Under the pieces are notes generated by a model, which searched no databases, was not told the DNA's origin, and saw nothing but the letters and a program-made list of their open reading frames with translations. Shown in pieces: positions 63,401-64,000 of a stretch of DNA of 64,000 nt. The DNA is taken from assembly GCF_900102745.1 (NCBI RefSeq), contig NZ_FMZF01000003.1, positions 300,485 to 364,484 of the forward strand, given 5' to 3'. The translations under genes were made by a program, and so were the position numbers. Position 1 is the first letter of the stretch, and every line of letters begins with the position of its first letter. The DNA comes from Geodermatophilus telluris. GTDB lineage: Bacteria; Actinomycetota; Actinomycetes; Mycobacteriales; Geodermatophilaceae.

Positions 63401-64000
63401 AGCGCCGGGCAGGACGGCACCGTGCGCACGTGGGACACCCGGGTCGGCACCGCCGTCCGGGCGCCCGTCACCGCCGCCGCGTACAGCCCCGACGGCCGGC
63501 TGGTGGTCACCGGCGGGACGGACGGGCGGGTCCGGGTGTGGTCGTCCGCCTCCCTGGAGCCACAGCTGGAGGTCCCCGCGCACGAAGGGCGGTGCTGGGC
63601 GGTGTTCTCCGCGGACGGGGAGGACGTCTGGACCTGGGGCGAGGACGGTCTCGTCACCCGGGTGAGCGCGTCGGACGGCCGCGAGGAGTGGCGGCTGGAG
63701 CCGGGGCGGGGCGAGGTGTGGTCCGCCTCCGTCGACGAGGCCGGTACGAGGATCGCCGTCGGGAACCAGGACGGGACCGTCCAGGTCGTCGACGTCGCGG
63801 ACGGCGCCTCGCAGGACCTCGTGGGCCACGCGGGTGCGGTCTACGCGGTCGCCCTCAGCCCCGACGGGCGCCACGTCCTGAGCGGGGACGAGAACGGCGA
63901 GCTGCGCCTGTGGGAGCTGGGCACGGGCGGCCGCGACGTCCGGGTCCTGTCCGGACACAGCGGGGCGGTCACGGCGGTGGCGTACAGCCCCGACGGTCGG
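60437..64000 (+). CDS. TIR-nSTAND ATPase-WD40 protein, 3' end beyond the window
   Basis: At least 1188 residues, still open at the edge. TIR domain (~28-150): TDVFLSYNSRDRSAVERVAR, then LAPWFDRWALTPGGEWQSEL (Glu72 at the probable NADase site). The nSTAND entry motif is CPYRGLDVFEEEHARFYFGR. Walker A is GPSGSGKSS (218 on), Walker B LLVVDQCEELF (311-315). LEVSHEALIRGWPRL is the usual winged-helix segment. A hydrophobic helix lies at ~628-650, then WD40 blades from ~717: at least 11 repeats, the twelfth cut. GGAAGG stands five bases before the ATG. This resembles STAND/TIR immune sensors, in which ligand-driven oligomerisation activates NAD+ cleavage; antiphage function is inferred. Confidence 0.88.
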   Translation, partial: MEPHAVDGAAAPRDVRVPAGGPGTRHATDVFLSYNSRDRSAVERVARHLERAGLAPWFDRWALTPGGEWQSELAAGLLQACACAVFIGPHDVGAWERLEVSLALNRAATDRAFRLFPVLLPGLDPFDPATLPPFLATRTWVDLRGGPDSQRGLRELVDAVRGIPFGGTPRVGADPATCPYRGLDVFEEEHARFYFGREGHVQRLVERLRHERFVAVVGPSGSGKSSLVRAGLLPRVRAGAVPGSETWWVRVLRPGAHPVAALAGPVQELTPASGLQRASDGLGDDDRTLHLAVTAGLADSPPGRRALLVVDQCEELFTLCRDERQRSRFLQNLHYAAAVPGGRTAVVMTLRADFYPRLAAHPGFAQLVQSHQVLVGAMSEEELRQVVEEPARVAGLDVEPGLVDTILADVVREPGSLPLLEYALLETWRRRHGGLLGLAGYRDTGGVRRGLGERAEALHAELTPEGQEVARQLFLRLTQPGEGTEDTRRRISVRELSQEPGADLVEEVVGRFVDARLLSSDADDPDGERSLEVSHEALIRGWPRLQGWIDADRAGLRTHRTLTASAAEWQRLGRDEGALYRGGRLVETAEWQQRAPTALNELEREFLAASSAAERARRRARRRRLQATFAALLVALTTISVVAVVAVVQAREATWQKDVAVSRQYAADAAVALESDPTLSLVLARRAWDAAPTAQAEEMLRRATDESRGLAILRAGEGPVHSARFSPDGSTIASAGADGVLRLWDVDEGSVRAEYPAHQGFVMAVAYSPEGEHVASAGYDDGTVVVTDVATGDRRVVAQEPSEAYPVNVAYSPDGGLLAASLYDGSVHVWNRDGAEVAVLGPGSGPAYASSFGPDGDVVVTGRGDGTAVVWAVVDPSRQTVLRGHDGAVTAVRFTTAGAVATGDEDGTLRLWDVASGQEVLSVPVDDQALYDLALSPDGTRIAAAREDGAVSLLSTDGVELAVLRGHVDQAFTVGFRNGAEPGGEVLASAGQDGTVRTWDTRVGTAVRAPVTAAAYSPDGRLVVTGGTDGRVRVWSSASLEPQLEVPAHEGRCWAVFSADGEDVWTWGEDGLVTRVSASDGREEWRLEPGRGEVWSASVDEAGTRIAVGNQDGTVQVVDVADGASQDLVGHAGAVYAVALSPDGRHVLSGDENGELRLWELGTGGRDVRVLSGHSGAVTAVAYSPDGR

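Noticed and set aside
59678-63958. A 1426-codon minus-strand frame opposite the TIR-nSTAND-WD40 gene
   Set aside because: The plus strand carries TIR, Walker and WD40 motifs; the minus frame has none and also overlaps the zinc-ribbon gene.
62590-64000. DNA-level tandem repeats in the WD40 region
   Set aside because: The periodicity is in the protein (blade length); the nucleotide sequences of blades are too divergent to be a recent repeat expansion.
1-64000. tRNA, rRNA or replication-origin signals
   Set aside because: None was recognised on reading either strand; no tRNA-like cloverleaf, 16S/23S segments or DnaA-box cluster was seen.

Overview
The window is very GC-rich, uses many GTG starts and is packed with short intergenic hairpins. 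Its gene content includes a mycothiol-type DinB enzyme, an F420-type luciferase-like oxidoreductase, DUF2277, DUF6328 and DUF427 proteins, and an NlpC/P60 hydrolase behind a c-di-AMP (ydaO-type) riboswitch. Together these suggest a high-GC actinobacterium, most likely of the Geodermatophilaceae (Blastococcus/Geodermatophilus/Modestobacter type). The family assignment is an inference from gene style and was not tested by phylogeny. No rRNA, tRNA, CRISPR array or transposase gene was seen.

Layout. 68-6760: a universal stress protein, a citrate-type two-component system, the divergent tripartite tricarboxylate transporter tctCBA, and a SnoaL-like protein. 6764-10391: an ethanolamine operon (permease, eutB, eutC) without microcompartment genes. 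10492-18000: housekeeping and hypothetical genes, including an SDR, a NYN-type nuclease, a FUSC protein and methionine aminopeptidase. Here also lie a transposon-like cassette carrying a DinB gene (14926-15821) and a decayed vsr gene. 18011-25664: a GT-C glycosyltransferase, then an aldolase/epimerase/GT2 operon and an iron ABC transporter operon (SBP, permease, ATPase). Both operons carry a near-identical IdeR/DtxR-like iron box over a predicted -10 element.

25775-32519: mostly small genes, including ElaA-type GNAT, a MarR regulator with a 12-bp-arm operator, DM13, a thioesterase, a NUDIX hydrolase and two very small proteins. 32668-39089: a GntR-headed hydantoinase/N-carbamoyl amidohydrolase operon, divergent from an isocitrate-lyase/PEP-mutase family gene. 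39201-47572: an Excalibur protein, a 2021-residue DUF4011-type SF1 helicase with a C-terminal nuclease-like domain (candidate single-gene defence system), and threonine ammonia-lyase. 47576-50654: a bacteriophytochrome fused to a PP2C phosphatase, a STAS antagonist and an RsbW-like kinase, which look like a complete light-responsive partner-switching module. 50661-57230: cupin, F420-type oxidoreductase, RtcB RNA ligase, MBL-fold protein, SMP-30, a broken PASTA-like gene, a tiny gene, and the riboswitch with its NlpC/P60 gene. 57286-64000: nagA, a PfkB kinase, a DUF3303 protein, a zinc-ribbon protein, and a large TIR-nSTAND-WD40 protein that runs off the window.

The strongest points for follow-up are the TIR-nSTAND-WD40 gene, the DUF4011 helicase, the cassette with ~37-bp terminal inverted repeats and a 14-16-bp flanking direct repeat, the family of five intergenic palindromes (TCGTGCTCTGCCC...GGGCAGAGCACGA), and the iron boxes.
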